Shown here in pieces: positions 10,917-24,500 of a stretch of 64,000 nucleotides of DNA (positions are counted from its first letter, which is position 1; the number at the start of each line of letters is the position of its first letter). The stretch is taken from contig NW_027477113.1 in assembly GCF_051020955.1 (NCBI RefSeq), forward strand, positions 33,620-97,619. The letters are read 5' to 3'. This DNA is from Megalopta genalis. Lineage: Eukaryota > Arthropoda > Insecta > Hymenoptera > Halictidae. The notes beneath the pieces are model-generated. The model saw only the letters and a program-made list of their open reading frames with translations, was not told the DNA's origin and ran no database searches. A program made the translations under genes and the position numbers.

Positions 10917-13900
10917 GTTTCGCATGCAGTTGAAGATAAATCATGTATATCACAAGTATTTGAAGCTAAACCATTGGTTCCGCTTGGATTTGAAGATAAG
11001 CCTTCTACTTCGCACTTATATGAAGCTAACTCGATTGTTTCACCTGCATTTGAAGCTACATCACTTATATCGCAATTATCTGAAGATAAATCATTTGCTT
11101 CTCATGTATTTGAAGCTAAGCCGTCTATTTCGCACTGATTTGAAGCTAAATCATATGTTTCGCATGGATTTGAAGCTAACTCGTTTTCTTCGCCTGTATT
11201 TGAAGATAAATCATGTATATCACAAGTATTTGAAGCTAAACCATACGCTTCGCATGGATTTGAAGCAAAGCCTTCAACTTCGCATTGATTTGAAGATAAA
11301 TCATGTGTTTCGCTTAGATTTGAAGCTAACACGTTTGTTTTGCATGCAGTTGAAGCTAAAACATGTAAATCACAAGTATCTGGATCTAATCCATCTGTTT
11401 CGCAATATGAAGCTATGAAGCTAATCCATGTGATTCGCATGAATTTGAAGCTAAATCATGTGTGTCGCATGGATTTGAAGCTGTGTCACTTATATCGCAA
11501 TTATCTGAAGATGAATCATTTGTTTTTCGTGTGTTTGAAGCTAAGCCTTCTACTTCGCATTGATTCGAAGCTAAATCATGTGTTTCTCATGGATTTAAAG
11601 CTAACACGTTTGTTTCGCATGCAGTTGAAGCTCAATCATGTAAATCACAAGTATTTGAAGCTAAACCATTTATTTCGCATTGGTTTTGAAGCTAAGCCTT
11701 CTACCTCGCATTGATCTGAAGCTAAATCAAGTGTTTCGCTTGGATTTGAAGTTGACTCGTTAGTTTCGCATGCAGTTGAAGCAAAATCATGTATATCACA
11801 AGAATTTGAAGCTGAACCATTTGTTTCGCATGAATATTAAGCTAAACCATGTGCTTCGAATGAATTTGAAGCTAAATCATGTTTTTCGCATGTATTTGAA
11901 GCTAACTCGTTTGTTTCGCATGGATTTGAAGCTAACTCGTTTGTTTCGCATGCAGTTGAAGCTAAATCATGTATATCGCAAGTATGTGAAGCTAAACCAT
12001 CTGTTTCGGATGGATTTGAAGATAAGCCTTCTACTTCGCATTGATTTAAATCCAAATCTTGTGTATGGCATGGATTTGAAGCTAACTCGTTCGTTTCGCC
12101 TGCATTTGAAGCTAAATCATGTATATACAAGTATTTGAATCTAAACCATTTGTTTCGGATTGATTTGAAGATAAGCTTTCTACTTCGGATTGATTTGAAG
12201 CTAACTCGATTGTTTCACCTGCATTTGAAGCTACATCACTTATATCGCTATTATCTGAAGATAAATCATTTGTTTCTCATGTATTTGAAGCTAAGCCTTC
12301 TACTTCGCTTTGATTTGAAGATAAACCACGTGATTCGCATGGACTTGAAACTAACTCGTTTGTATCGCGTGCATTTGAAGCTATATCACTTACATCGTAA
12401 TTATCTGAAGTTAAATCATTTGTTTCTCATGTATTTGAAGCTAAGGCTTCTACTTCGCGTTGATTTGCAGCTAAATCATGTGTTTCGCTTGGTTTTGAAG
12501 TTAACTCGTTTGTTTGGCATGCAGTTGTAGCTAAATCATGTATATCACAAGTATTTGAAGATAAATCATTTGATTCGCATGGATTAGAATCTATGCCTTC
12601 TAGTTCGCATTGATATGTAGCTAAATCATGTGTTTCGCATGGATTTGAAGCTAACTCGTTTGATTCGCCTGCATTTGAAGCTAAATCATGTATATTGCAA
12701 GTATTTGAAGCTCATCCATTTGATTTGCATGAATATTAAGCTAAACCATATGTTTCGCATGAGTATTAAGCTAAACCATTTGTATCGCTTGAATTTGATG
12801 CTAAATCATGTGTTTCTCTAGGATTTGAAGCTAACTCGTTTGTTTGGCATGCAGTTGTAGCTAAATCATGTATATTACAAGTACTTGAAGCTAAACCATT
12901 TGATTCGCGTGGATTTTAAACTAAGCCTTCTGCTTCGCATTAATTTGAAGCTATGTCAAGTGTTTCGCTTGGATTTTAAGCTCACTCGTTTGTTTCGCAT
13001 GCAGTTGTAGCTAAATCATGTATGACACAACTATTTGAGGCTAAACCATTTGATTCCCATGGATTTGAAGCTAAGACTTCCACTTCGCATTGATATGGAT
13101 CTACACCATATGTTTCGCATGGATTTAAAGCTAACACGTTTTTTTCGCCTGCATTTAAATCTAAATCATGTATGTCACAAATATTTGAAGTTAAACCATT
13201 TGTTTCGCTTTGATTTGAAGCTAAGCCTTCTAGTTCGCATTGATATGGACCTAAATCATATGTTTCCCATGGATTTAAAGCTAACTCGAATGTTTCGCCT
13301 GTATTTGAAGCTATATCACTTATATCGCAATTATCTGAAGATAAATCATTTGTTTCTCATGTATGTGAAACTAAGCATTGTACTTCGCATTGATTTGAAG
13401 CTACATCATGTGTAACGCATGGATTTGAAGCTAACTCGATTGTTTCGCATGCAGCTGAAACTAAACCATGTATATCACAAATATTTGTAGCTAAACCATT
13501 TGTTTTGAATGGATTCCAAGATAAGCCTTCTACTTCGCACTGATTTAAAGATAAATCATGTGTTTCGCTCGGATATGATGCTAACTCGTTTGTTTCGCAT
13601 GCTGTTGCAGCTAAATCATGTATATCACTAATATTTGAAGCTAATCCATTTGTTTCGCATGGATTCGAAGATAATCCGTCCACTTCGTATTGATTTCAAG
13701 TTAAATCATGTGTTTCGCATAGATTTAAAGCTAACGCGTTTGTTTCCCATGGATTTGAAGCTAATTCGTTTGTTTCGCCAGCATATGAAGCTAAATCATG
13801 TATATCACTAATATTTGAAGCTAAACCATTTGATTCGCATGGATTTGGAGTTAAATCATGTGTTTCGCATAGATTTGAAGCCTACTCGTTTGTTTCGCCT

Positions 13901-14898
13901 GCATTTGAAACTACATCACTTATATTCGCAAGTATTTGAAGCTAAACCATTCGTTTCTCATGTATCTGAAGCTAATCCTTCTACTTGGCATTGATTTGAA
14001 GCTAACTCGAATGTTTCGATTGCATTTGAAGCTAAATCACTTATCTCGCAAGTATCGGAAGCTAAATCATTTGTTTCGCATGGATTTGAAGCTAAGCCTT
14101 CTCCTTCGCATTGATTTGAAGTTAAATCATGTGTTGCGCTTGGATTTGAAGCTCACTCGTTTGTTTCTCCTGCATTTGAAGCTATATCACTTATATGGGA
14201 AGTATTTGAAGCTAAATCATTTGTGTCGCATGGATTTGATGCTAAGCATTCTACTTCGCATTGATTTGGAGCTAAATCATGTGTTTCGCTTGGATTTAAA
14301 GCTAACACGTTTCTTTCGTTCAATCGAGTATATCACAAGTATTTGAAGCTAAACTATTGGTTTCGCATGGATTCGAAAATCGGCCTTCCATTTCGCATTG
14401 ATTTGAAGCTAAATCATGTGTTTCGCATGGATTTGTAGCTAAACCATTCGATTCGCATGGATTTGAAGCTATGCCTTCTACTTCGCATTGATTTGAAGCT
14501 AAATCATGTGTTTCTCTTGGATTTGAAGCTAACTCGTTTGTTTCACATGCAGTTGATGCTAAATCATGTATATCACAAGTATTTGGAGCTGAACCATTTG
14601 TTTTGCATGAATATTAAGCTAAACCATGTGTTTCGAATGAATTTGAATCTAAATTATGTGTTTCGCATGAATTTGCAGCTATCTCGTTTGTTTCGTAAGC
14701 AGTTGAAGCTAAATCATGTATAAAACAAGAATTTGAAGCTAAACCATCTGTTTCGCGCGGATTTGCAGATAAGCCTTCCACTTCTCGTTGATTTGAAGCT
14801 AAATCATGTGTTTCGCTTGGATTTGAAGCTAACTCCTTTGTTTCGATGCAGTTGATTCTAAATCATGTATAAAACAAGAATTTGACGCTAAACCATTT
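10917..14898 (+). repeat. Composite block Q, copy 1
   Basis: A 3,982-bp composite that recurs almost unchanged at 14,899. Diagnostic variants are the CTTATTTGAAGC/CTTATATGAAGC unit near 11,0xx, the one-base-shortened unit TGTATATACAAG at ~12,120, GATATGGATCTACACC near 13,09x, and the 47-bp fused unit at 14,304. Copy 1 differs from copy 2 at only a few bases, for example near 11,482 (GTGTCAC against GTATCAC) and ~12,468 (TTCGCG against TTCGCA). Block boundaries fall in TTTCGCATGCAGTTGAAG, which is shared by E units, so the exact edge is ambiguous by ~20 bp. Confidence 0.85.
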
Positions 14899-17800
14899 GT
14901 TTCGCATGCAGTTGAAGATAAATCATGTATATCACAAGTATTTGAAGCTAAACCATTGGTTCCGCTTGGATTTGAAGATAAGCCTTCTACTTCGCACTTA
15001 TTTGAAGCTAACTCGATTGTTTCACCTGCATTTGAAGCTACATCACTTATATCGCAATTATCTGAAGATAAATCATTTGCTTCTCATGTATTTGAAGCTA
15101 AGCCGTCTATTTCGCACTGATTTGAAGCTAAATCATATGTTTCGCATGGATTTGAAGCTAACTCGTTTTCTTCGCCTGTATTTGAAGATAAATCATGTAT
15201 ATCACAAGTATTTGAAGCTAAACCATACGCTTCGCATGGATTTGAAGCAAAGCCTTCAACTTCGCATTGATTTGAAGATAAATCATGTGTTTCGCTTAGA
15301 TTTGAAGCTAACACGTTTGTTTTGCATGCAGTTGAAGCTAAAACATGTAAATCACAAGTATCTGGATCTAATCCATCTGTTTCGCAATATGAAGCTATGA
15401 AGCTAATCCATGTGATTCGCATGAATTTGAAGCTAAATCATGTGTGTCGCATGGATTTGAAGCTGTATCACTTATATCGCAATTATCTGAAGATGAATCA
15501 TTTGTTTTTCGTGTGTTTGAAGCTAAGCCTTCTACTTCGCATTGATTCGAAGCTAAATCATGTGTTTCTCATGGATTTAAAGCTAACACGTTTGTTTCGC
15601 ATGCAGTTGAAGCTCAATCATGTAAATCACAAGTATTTGAAGCTAAACCATTTATTTCGCATTGGTTTTGAAGCTAAGCCTTCTACCTCGCATTGATCTG
15701 AAGCTAAATCAAGTGTTTCGCTTGGATTTGAAGTTGACTCGTTAGTTTCGCATGCAGTTGATGCTAAATCATGTATATCACAAGAATTTGAAGCTGAACC
15801 ATTTGTTTCGCATGAATATTAAGCTAAACCATGTGCTTCGAATGAATTTGAAGCTAAATCATGTTTTTCGCATGTATTTGAAGCTAACTCGTTTGTTTCG
15901 CATGGATTTGAAGCTAACTCGTTTGTTTCGCATGCAATTGAAGCTAAATCATGTATATCGCAAGTATGTGAAGCTAAACCATCTGTTTCGGTTGGATTTG
16001 AAGATAAGCCTTCTACTTCGCATTGATTTAAATCCAAATCTTGTGTATGGCATGGATTTGAAGCTAACTCGTTCGTTTCGCCTGCATTTGAAGCTAAATC
16101 ATGTATATACAAGTATTTGAATCTAAACCATTTGTTTCGGATTGATTTGAAGATAAGCTTTCTACTTCGGATTGATTTGAAGCTAACTCGATTGTTTCAC
16201 CTGCATTTGAAGCTACATCACTTATATCGCTATTATCTGAAGATAAATCATTTGTTTCTCATGTATTTGAAGCTAAGCCTTCTACTTCGCTTTGATTTGA
16301 AGATAAACCACGTGATTCGCATGGACTTGAAACTAACTCGTTTGTATCGCGTGCATTTGAAGCTATATCACTTACATCGTAATTATCTGAAGTTAAATCA
16401 TTTGTTTCTCATGTATTTGAAGCTAAGGCTTCTACTTCGCATTGATTTGCAGCTAAATCATGTGTTTCGCTTGGTTTTGAAGTTAACTCGTTTGTTTGGC
16501 ATGCAGTTGTAGCTAAATCATGTATATCACAAGTATTTGAAGATAAATCATTTGATTCGCATGGATTAGAATCTATGCCTTCTAGTTCGCATTGATATGT
16601 AGCTAAATCATGTGTTTCGCATGGATTTGAAGCTAACTCGTTTGATTCGCCTGCATTTGAAGCTAAATCATGTATATTGCAAGTATTTGAAGCTCATCCA
16701 TTTGATTTGCATGAATATTAAGCTAAACCATATGTTTCGCATGAGTATTAAGCTAAACCATTTGTATCGCTTGAATTTGATGCTAAATCATGTGTTTCTC
16801 TAGGATTTGAAGCTAACTCGTTTGTTTGGCATGCAGTTGTAGCTAAATCATGTATATCACAAGTACTTGAAGCTAAACCATTTGATTCGCATGGATTTTA
16901 AACTAAGCCTTCTGCTTCGCATTAATTTGAAGCTATGTCAAGTGTTTCGCTTGGATTTTAAGCTCACTCGTTTGTTTCGCATGCAGTTGTAGCTAAATCA
17001 TGTATGACACAACTATTTGAGGCTAAACCATTTGATTCCCATGGATTTGAAGCTAAGACTTCCACTTCGCATTGATATGGATCTACACCATATGTTTCGC
17101 ATGGATTTAAAGCTAACACGTTTTTTTCGCCTGCATTTAAATCTAAATCATGTATGTCACAAATATTTGAAGTTAAACCATTTGTTTCGCTTTGATTTGA
17201 AGCTAAGCCTTCTAGTTCGCATTGATATGGACCTAAATCATATGTTTCCCATGGATTTAAAGCTAACTCGAATGTTTCGCCTGTATTTGAAGCTATATCA
17301 CTTATATCGCAATTATCTGAAGATAAATCATTTGTTTCTCATGTATGTGAAACTAAGCATTGTACTTCGCATTGATTTGAAGCTACATCATGTGTAACGC
17401 ATGGATTTGAAGCTAACTCAATTGTTTCGCATGCAGCTGAAACTAAACCATGTATATCACAAATATTTGTAGCTAAACCATTTGTTTTGAATGGATTCCA
17501 AGATAAGCCTTCTACTTCGCACTGATTTAAAGATAAATCATGTGTTTCGCTCGGATATGATGCTAACTCGTTTGTTTCGCATGCTGTTGCAGCTAAATCA
17601 TGTATATCACTAATATTTGAAGCTAATCCATTTGTTTCGCATGGATTCGAAGATAATCCGTCCACTTCGTATTGATTTCAAGTTAAATCATGTGTTTCGC
17701 ATAGATTTAAAGCTAACGCGTTTGTTTACCATGGATTTGAAGCTAATTCGTTTGTTTCGCCAGCATATGAAGCTAAATCATGTATATCACTAATATTTGA

Positions 17801-18880
17801 AGCTAAACCATTTGATTCGCATGGATTTGGAGTTAAATCATGTGTTTCGCATAGATTTGAAGCCTACTCGTTTGTTTCGCCTGCATTTGAAACTACATCA
17901 CTTATATTCGCAAGTATTTGAAGCTAAACCATTCGTTTCTCATGTATCTGAAGCTAATCCTTCTACTTGGCATTGATTTGAAGCTAACTCGAATGTTTCG
18001 ATTGCATTTGAAGCTAAATCACTTATCTCGCAAGTATCGGAAGCTAAATCATTTGTTTCGCATGGATTTGAAGCTAAGCCTTCTCCTTCGCATTGATTTG
18101 AAGTTAAATCATGTGTTGCGCTTGGATTTGAAGCTCACTCGTTTGTTTCTCCTGCATTTGAAGCTATATCACTTATATGGGAAGTATTTGAAGCTAAATC
18201 ATTTGTGTCGCATGGATTTGATGCTAAGCATTCTACTTCGCATTGATTTGGAGCTAAATCATGTGTTTCGCTTGGATTTAAAGCTAACACGTTTCTTTCG
18301 TTCAATCGAGTATATCACAAGTATTTGAAGCTAAACTATTGGTTTCGCATGGATTCGAAAATCGGCCTTCCATTTCGCATTGATTTGAAGCTAAATCATG
18401 TGTTTCGCATGGATTTGTAGCTAAACCATTCGATTCGCATGGATTTGAAGCTATGCCTTCTACTTCGCATTGATTTGAAGCTAAATCATGTGTTTCTCTT
18501 GGATTTGAAGCTAACTCGTTTGTTTCACATGCAGTTGATGCTAAATCATGTATATCACAAGTATTTGGAGCTGAACCATTTGTTTTGCATGAATATTAAG
18601 CTAAACCATGTGTTTCGAATGAATTTGAATCTAAATTATGTGTTTCGCATGAATTTGCAGCTATCTCGTTTGTTTCGTAAGCAGTTGAAGCTAAATCATG
18701 TATAAAACAAGAATTTGAAGCTAAACCATCTGTTTCGCGCGGATTTGCAGATAAGCCTTCCACTTCTCGTTGATTTGAAGCTAAATCATGTGTTTCGCTT
18801 GGATTTGAAGCTAACTCCTTTGTTTCGATGCAGTTGATTCTAAATCATGTATAAAACAAGAATTTGACGCTAAACCATTT
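14899..18880 (+). repeat. Composite block Q, copy 2
   Basis: Direct tandem copy of the preceding block at an offset of 3,982 bp along its whole length, with no indel between them that I can see. Private differences include ~17,419 (AACTCAATTG where copy 1 has AACTCGATTG) and ~17,726 (GTTTACCATGG against GTTTCCCATGG). The near identity points to a recent duplication. At the right edge the array switches to block P instead of a third Q. Confidence 0.85.
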
Positions 18881-20285
18881 GTTTCGCATGCAGTTGAAGC
18901 TAAGTCATGTATATCACAAGTATTTGAAGATAATCCATTTGTTTTGCATGGATTCGAAAATCAGCCTTCTATTTCGCATTGATTTGAAGCCAAATCATGT
19001 GTTTGTCATGGATTTAAAGCTATCACGTTTGTCTCGCATGCAGTTGATGCTCAATCATGTATATCACAAGTATTTGAAGCTGAACCATTTGTTTCGCATG
19101 AATATTAAGCTAAACCATGTGCTTCGAATGAATTTGATGCTAAATCATATGTTTCGCACGGATTTGAAACTAACTCGTTTGTTTCGTCTTCGTTTGAAGC
19201 TGTTTCATTTATATCGCAAATATTTGAAGCTAAACCATTTGTTTCGGATGGATTTGAAGATAAGCCTTCTATTTCGCATTGATTTAAATCTAAATCGTGT
19301 GTATGGCATGGATTTGAAGCGAACTCGTTTGATTCGCCTGAATTTGAAGTTAAATCATGTATATCACAAGTATTTGAAGCTAAACCATTTGTTTCGCATG
19401 AATTTGAAGCAAAGCCTTCTACTTCGCTTTGATTTGAAGCTAAATCATGTGTTCCGCATGGATTTGAAGCTAACTCGTTTGTTTCGTTTGCAGATGAATC
19501 TAAATCATGTTTATCACAAGTATCTGAATATAAACCATCTGTGTCGCATGAATATTGAGCTAAACCATGTGTTCCGCATGAATTTGAAGCTAAATGATGT
19601 GTTTCGCAGGGATATGAAGCTAACTCTTTTGTTTCGCTTGCATTTGAAGATAAATCATGTATATCACAAGTATTTGAAGCTAAACCGTTTAATTGGCATG
19701 GATTTGAAGCTAAGCCTTCTACTTCGCATTGATTTGCAGCTAAATCATGTGTTTCCTTGGGATTTGAAGCTAACTCGATTGTTTCGCCTGCATTTGAAGC
19801 TGAATCATGTATATCACAAGTATTTGAAGCTAAACCATTTGTTTCGCATGAATTTGAAGCTAAGCCTTCTACTTCGCATTGATTGGAAGTTAAGTCATGT
19901 GTTTCTCTTGGATTGGAAGCTAACTTGTTTTTTTCGCATGCAGTTGAAGCCAAAACATGTACATCACAAGTATCTGAATATAAACCATCTGTGTCACATG
20001 AATATTGAGCTAAACCATGTGTTCCGCATGAATTTGAAGCTAAATGATGTGTTTCGCAGGGATATGAAGCTAACTCTTTTGTTTCGCCTGCATTTGAAGA
20101 TAAATCATGTAGATCACATGTATTTGAAGCTCAACCGTTTGATTCGCATGGATTTGAAGCTAACCCTTCAACTTCGCATTGATTTGCAGCTAAATCATGT
20201 GTTTCGCTGGGATTTGAACCTAACTCGTTTGTTTCGCATGCAGTTGAAGCTAAATCATGTATATCAAAAGTATTTGAAGCTATAG
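18864..20285 (+). other. Longest open frame in the window (473 codons, +), probably a by-product of the repeat
   Basis: The frame encodes ten-residue repeats of the type LKLNHVFRMD, LKLTRLFRMQ, LKLNHVYHKY, LKLNHLFRMD and LKLSLLLRID, matching D-E-A-B-C. The product would be very basic and rich in Leu, Lys, His, Arg and Asn, with no signal peptide, unique N- or C-terminal domain or catalytic motif. It begins at TTG and is open only because this copy of block P lost two internal segments with frameshifting scars; in the other P copies the same frame is interrupted. I know no protein family with this repeat. I do not call it a gene. Confidence 0.15.
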
Positions 20286-21505
20286 CATTTGTTTCGCATG
20301 GATTTGAAGCTAAGCCATCTACTTCGCATTGATTTGAAGTTAAATCATGTGTTTCTCTTGGAATTGAAGCAAACTTGTTTGTTTCGCATGCTGTTGAAGC
20401 TAAATCATGTTTATCACAAGTATCTGAACCTAAACCATCTGTTTCGCAAGAATATGAAGCTATGAAGCTAAACCATGTGTTTCACATGAATTTGAAACTA
20501 AATGATGTGTTTCGCATGGATTTGAAGCTAACTCGTTTGTTTCGCCTGCATTTGAAGATAAATCATGTATATCACAAGTATTTCAAGCTAAACCGTTTGA
20601 TTAGCATGGATTTGAAGCTAAGCCTTCTACTTCGCATTGATTTGCAGCTAAATCATGTGTTTCGCTTGGTTTTGAAGCTAACTCGTTTGTTTCGCTTGCA
20701 GTTGAAGCTAAATCATGTATATCAAAAGTATTTGAATCTAAGGCATTTGTTTCGCATGGATTTGAAGATAAGCCTCCTACTTCGCATTAATAAGAAGCTA
20801 ACTCGATTGATTCGACTGCATTTGAATCTATACCACTTATATCGCAATTATCTGAAGATAAATCATTTGCTTCTCATGTATTTGAAGCTAAGCCGTCTAT
20901 TTCGCACTGATTTGATGCTAAATCATATGTTTCGCTTGGATTTGAAGCTAACACTTTTGTTTCGCATGCAGTTCAAGCCAAAACATGTACATCACAAGTA
21001 TTTGGATCTAATCCATCTGTTTCGCAAGAATATGAAGCTATGAAGCCAAACCATGTGTTTCGCTTGGATTTGAAGCTAACTCGTTTGATTCGCCTGCATT
21101 TGAAGCTAAATCATGTATATTGCAAGTATTTGAATGTCAACCATTTGATTCGCAAGCATTTGAAGCCCAATCATTCGTTTCGCATGGATTTGAAGCTAAC
21201 CCTTCTACTTCGCACTGATTTGAAGCTAAATCATATGTTTCGCTAGGATTTCAAGCTAACTCGTTTGTTTGGCATGCAGTTGTAGCTAAATCATGTATAT
21301 CACAAGTACTTGAAGCTAAACCATTAGATTCGCATGGATTTGAAGCTAAGCCTTCTACTGCACATTGATTTGAAGCTGAATCATGTTTTTCGCATGGATT
21401 TGATCTAACTCGTTTGTTTGGCATGCAGTTGAAGCTAAGTCATGTATATCACAAGTATTTGAAACTGAATCATGTGTTTCGCTTGGATTTGAAGCTAACT
21501 CGTTT
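18881..21505 (+). repeat. Composite block P, copy 2 (internally deleted)
   Basis: Matches block P copy 3 (25,488 onward) but lacks about 151 bp near 19,075 and a further ~271 bp near 19,390, so the offset to copy 3 rises from 6,607 to 6,758 and then 7,029 bp. These are close to five and nine units, plus or minus one base. Because the deletions remove the one-base insertion scars found in the other P copies, the longest uninterrupted open frames in the window (473 codons on +, 282 on -) arise here by fusion. Confidence 0.8.
19105..19953 (-). other. Longest open frame on the - strand (282 codons), probably a by-product of the repeat
   Basis: Antisense to the previous entry. The frame gives ten-residue repeats ASNPCETHDL, ASNQCEVEGL, ASNPCETNGL, ASNTCDIHDL and ASTACETNEL, a 50-residue period with one Cys nearly every ten residues, acidic, with nine of ten consensus codons ending in A or T. 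On composition it is the more protein-like of the two open frames. But it starts at TTG, ends at TAA codons created by ATTAAGCT unit variants, has no unique domain or signal peptide, and is fragmented elsewhere in the array. Not called as a gene. Confidence 0.15.
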
Positions 21506-24500
21506 GTTTCGCATGCAGTTGAAGATAAATCATGTATATCACAAGTATTTGAAGCTAAACCATTGGTTCCGCTTGGATTTGAAGATAAGCCTTCTACTTC
21601 GCACTTATTTGAAGCTAACTCGATTGTTTCACCTGCATTTGAAGCTACATCACTTATATCGCAATTATCTGAAGATAAATCATTTGCTTCTCATGTATTT
21701 GAAGCTAAGCCGTCTATTTCGCACTGATTTGAAGCTAAATCATATGTTTCGCATGGATTTGAAGCTAACTCGTTTTCTTCGCCTGTATTTGAAGATAAAT
21801 CATGTATATCACAAGTATTTGAAGCTAAACCATACGCTTCGCATGGATTTGAAGCAAAGCCTTCAACTTCGCATTGATTTGAAGATAAATCATGTGTTTC
21901 GCTTAGATTTGAAGCTAACACGTTTGTTTTGCATGCAGTTGAAGCTAAAACATGTAAATCACAAGTATCTGGATCTAATCCATCTGTTTCGCAATATGAA
22001 GCTATGAAGCTAATCCATGTGATTCGCATGAATTTGAAGCTAAATCATGTGTGTCGCATGGATTTGAAGCTGTATCACTTATATCGCAATTATCTGAAGA
22101 TGAATCATTTGTTTTTCGTGTGTTTGAAGCTAAGCCTTCTACTTCGCATTGATTCGAAGCTAAATCATGTGTTTCTCATGGATTTAAAGCTAACACGTTT
22201 GTTTCGCTTGCAGTTGAAGCTCAATCATGTAAATCACAAGTATTTGAAGCTAAACCATTTATTTCGCATTGGTTTTGAAGCTAAGCCTTCTACCTCGCAT
22301 TGATCTGAAGCTAAATCAGGTGTTTCGCTTGGATTTGAAGTTGACTCGTTAGTTTCGCATGCAGTTGAAGCTAAATCATGTATATCACAAGAATTTGAAG
22401 CTGAACCATTTGTTTCGCATGAATATTAAGCTAAACCATGTGCTTCGAATGAATTTGAAGCTAAATCATGTTTTTCGCATGTATTTGAAGCTAACTCGTT
22501 TGTTTCGCATGGATTTGAAGCTAACTCGTTTGTTTCGCATGCAGTTGAAGCTAAATCATGTATATCGCAAGTATGTGAAGCTAAACCATCTGTTTCGGAT
22601 GGATTTGAAGATAAGCCTTCTACTTCGCATTGATTTAAATCCAAATCTTGTGTATGGCATGGATTTGAAGCTAACTCGTTCGTTTCGCCTGCATTTGAAG
22701 CTAAATCATGTATATACAAGTATTTGAATCTAAACCATTTGTTTCGGATTGATTTGAAGATAAGCTTTCTACTTCGCATTGATTTGAAGCTAACTCGATT
22801 GTTTCACCTGCATTTGAAGCTACATCACTTATATCGCTATTATCTGAAGATAAATCATTTGTTTCTCATGTATTTGAAGCTAAGCCTTCTACTTCGCTTT
22901 GATTTGAAGATAAACCACGTGATTCGCATGGACTTGAAACTAACTCGTTTGTATCGCGTGCATTTGAAGCTATATCACTTACATCGTAATTATCTGAAGT
23001 TAAATCATTTGTTTCTCATGTATTTGAAGCTAAGGCTTCTACTTCGCATTGATTTGCAGCTAAATCATGTGTTTCGCTTGGTTTTGAAGTTAACTCGTTT
23101 GTTTGGCATGCAGTTGTAGCTAAATCATGTATATCACAAGTATTTGAAGATAAATCATTTGATTCGCATGGATTAGAATCTATGCCTTCTAGTTCGCATT
23201 GATATGTAGCTAAATCATGTGTTTCGCATGGATTTGAAGCTAACTCGTTTGATTCGCCTGCATTTGAAGCTAAATCATGTATATTGCAAGTATTTGAAGC
23301 TCATCCATTTGATTTGCATGAATATTAAGCTAAACCATATGTTTCGCATGAGTATTAAGCTAAACCATTTGTATCGCTTGAATTTGATGCTAAATCATGT
23401 GTTTCTCTAGGATTTGAAGCTAACTCGTTTGTTTGGCATGCAGTTGTAGCTAAATCATGTATATCACAAGTACTTGAAGCTAAACCATTTGATTCGCATG
23501 GATTTTAAACTAAGCCTTCTGCTTCGCATTAATTTGAAGCTATGTCAAGTGTTTCGCTTGGATTTTAAGCTCACTCGTTTGTTTCGCATGCAGTTGTAGC
23601 TAAATCATGTATGACACAACTATTTGAGGCTAAACCATTTGATTCCCATGGATTTGAAGCTAAGACTTCCACTTCGCATTGATATGGATCTACACCATAT
23701 GTTTCGCATGGATTTAAAGCTAACACGTTTTTTTCGCCTGCATTTAAATCTAAATCATGTATGTCACAAATATTTGAAGTTAAACCATTTGTTTCGCTTT
23801 GATTTGAAGCTAAGCCTTCTAGTTCGCATTGATATGGACCTAAATCATATGTTTCCCATGGATTTAAAGCTAACTCGAATGTTTCGCCTGTATTTGAAGC
23901 TATATCACTTATATCGCAATTATCTGAAGATAAATCATTTGTTTCTCATGTATGTGAAACTAAGCATTGTACTTCGCATTGATTTGAAGCTACATCATGT
24001 GTAACGCATGGATTTGAAGCTAACTCGATTGTTTCGCATGCAGCTGAAACTAAACCATGTATATCACAAATATTTGTAGCTAAACCATTTGTTTTGAATG
24101 GATTCCAAGATAAGCCTTCTACTTCGCACTGATTTAAAGATAAATCATGTGTTTCGCTCGGATATGATGCTAACTCGTTTGTTTCGCATGCTGTTGCAGC
24201 TAAATCATGTATATCACTAATATTTGAAGCTAATCCATTTGTTTCGCATGGATTCGAAGATAATCCGTCCACTTCGTATTGATTTCAAGTTAAATCATGT
24301 GTTTCGCATAGATTTAAAGCTAACGCGTTTGTTTCCCATGGATTTGAAGCTAATTCGTTTGTTTCGCCAGCATATGAAGCTAAATCATGTATATCACTAA
24401 TATTTGAAGCTAAACCATTTGATTCGCATGGATTTGGAGTTAAATCATGTGTTTCGCATAGATTTGAAGCCTACTCGTTTGTTTCGCCTGCATTTGAAAC

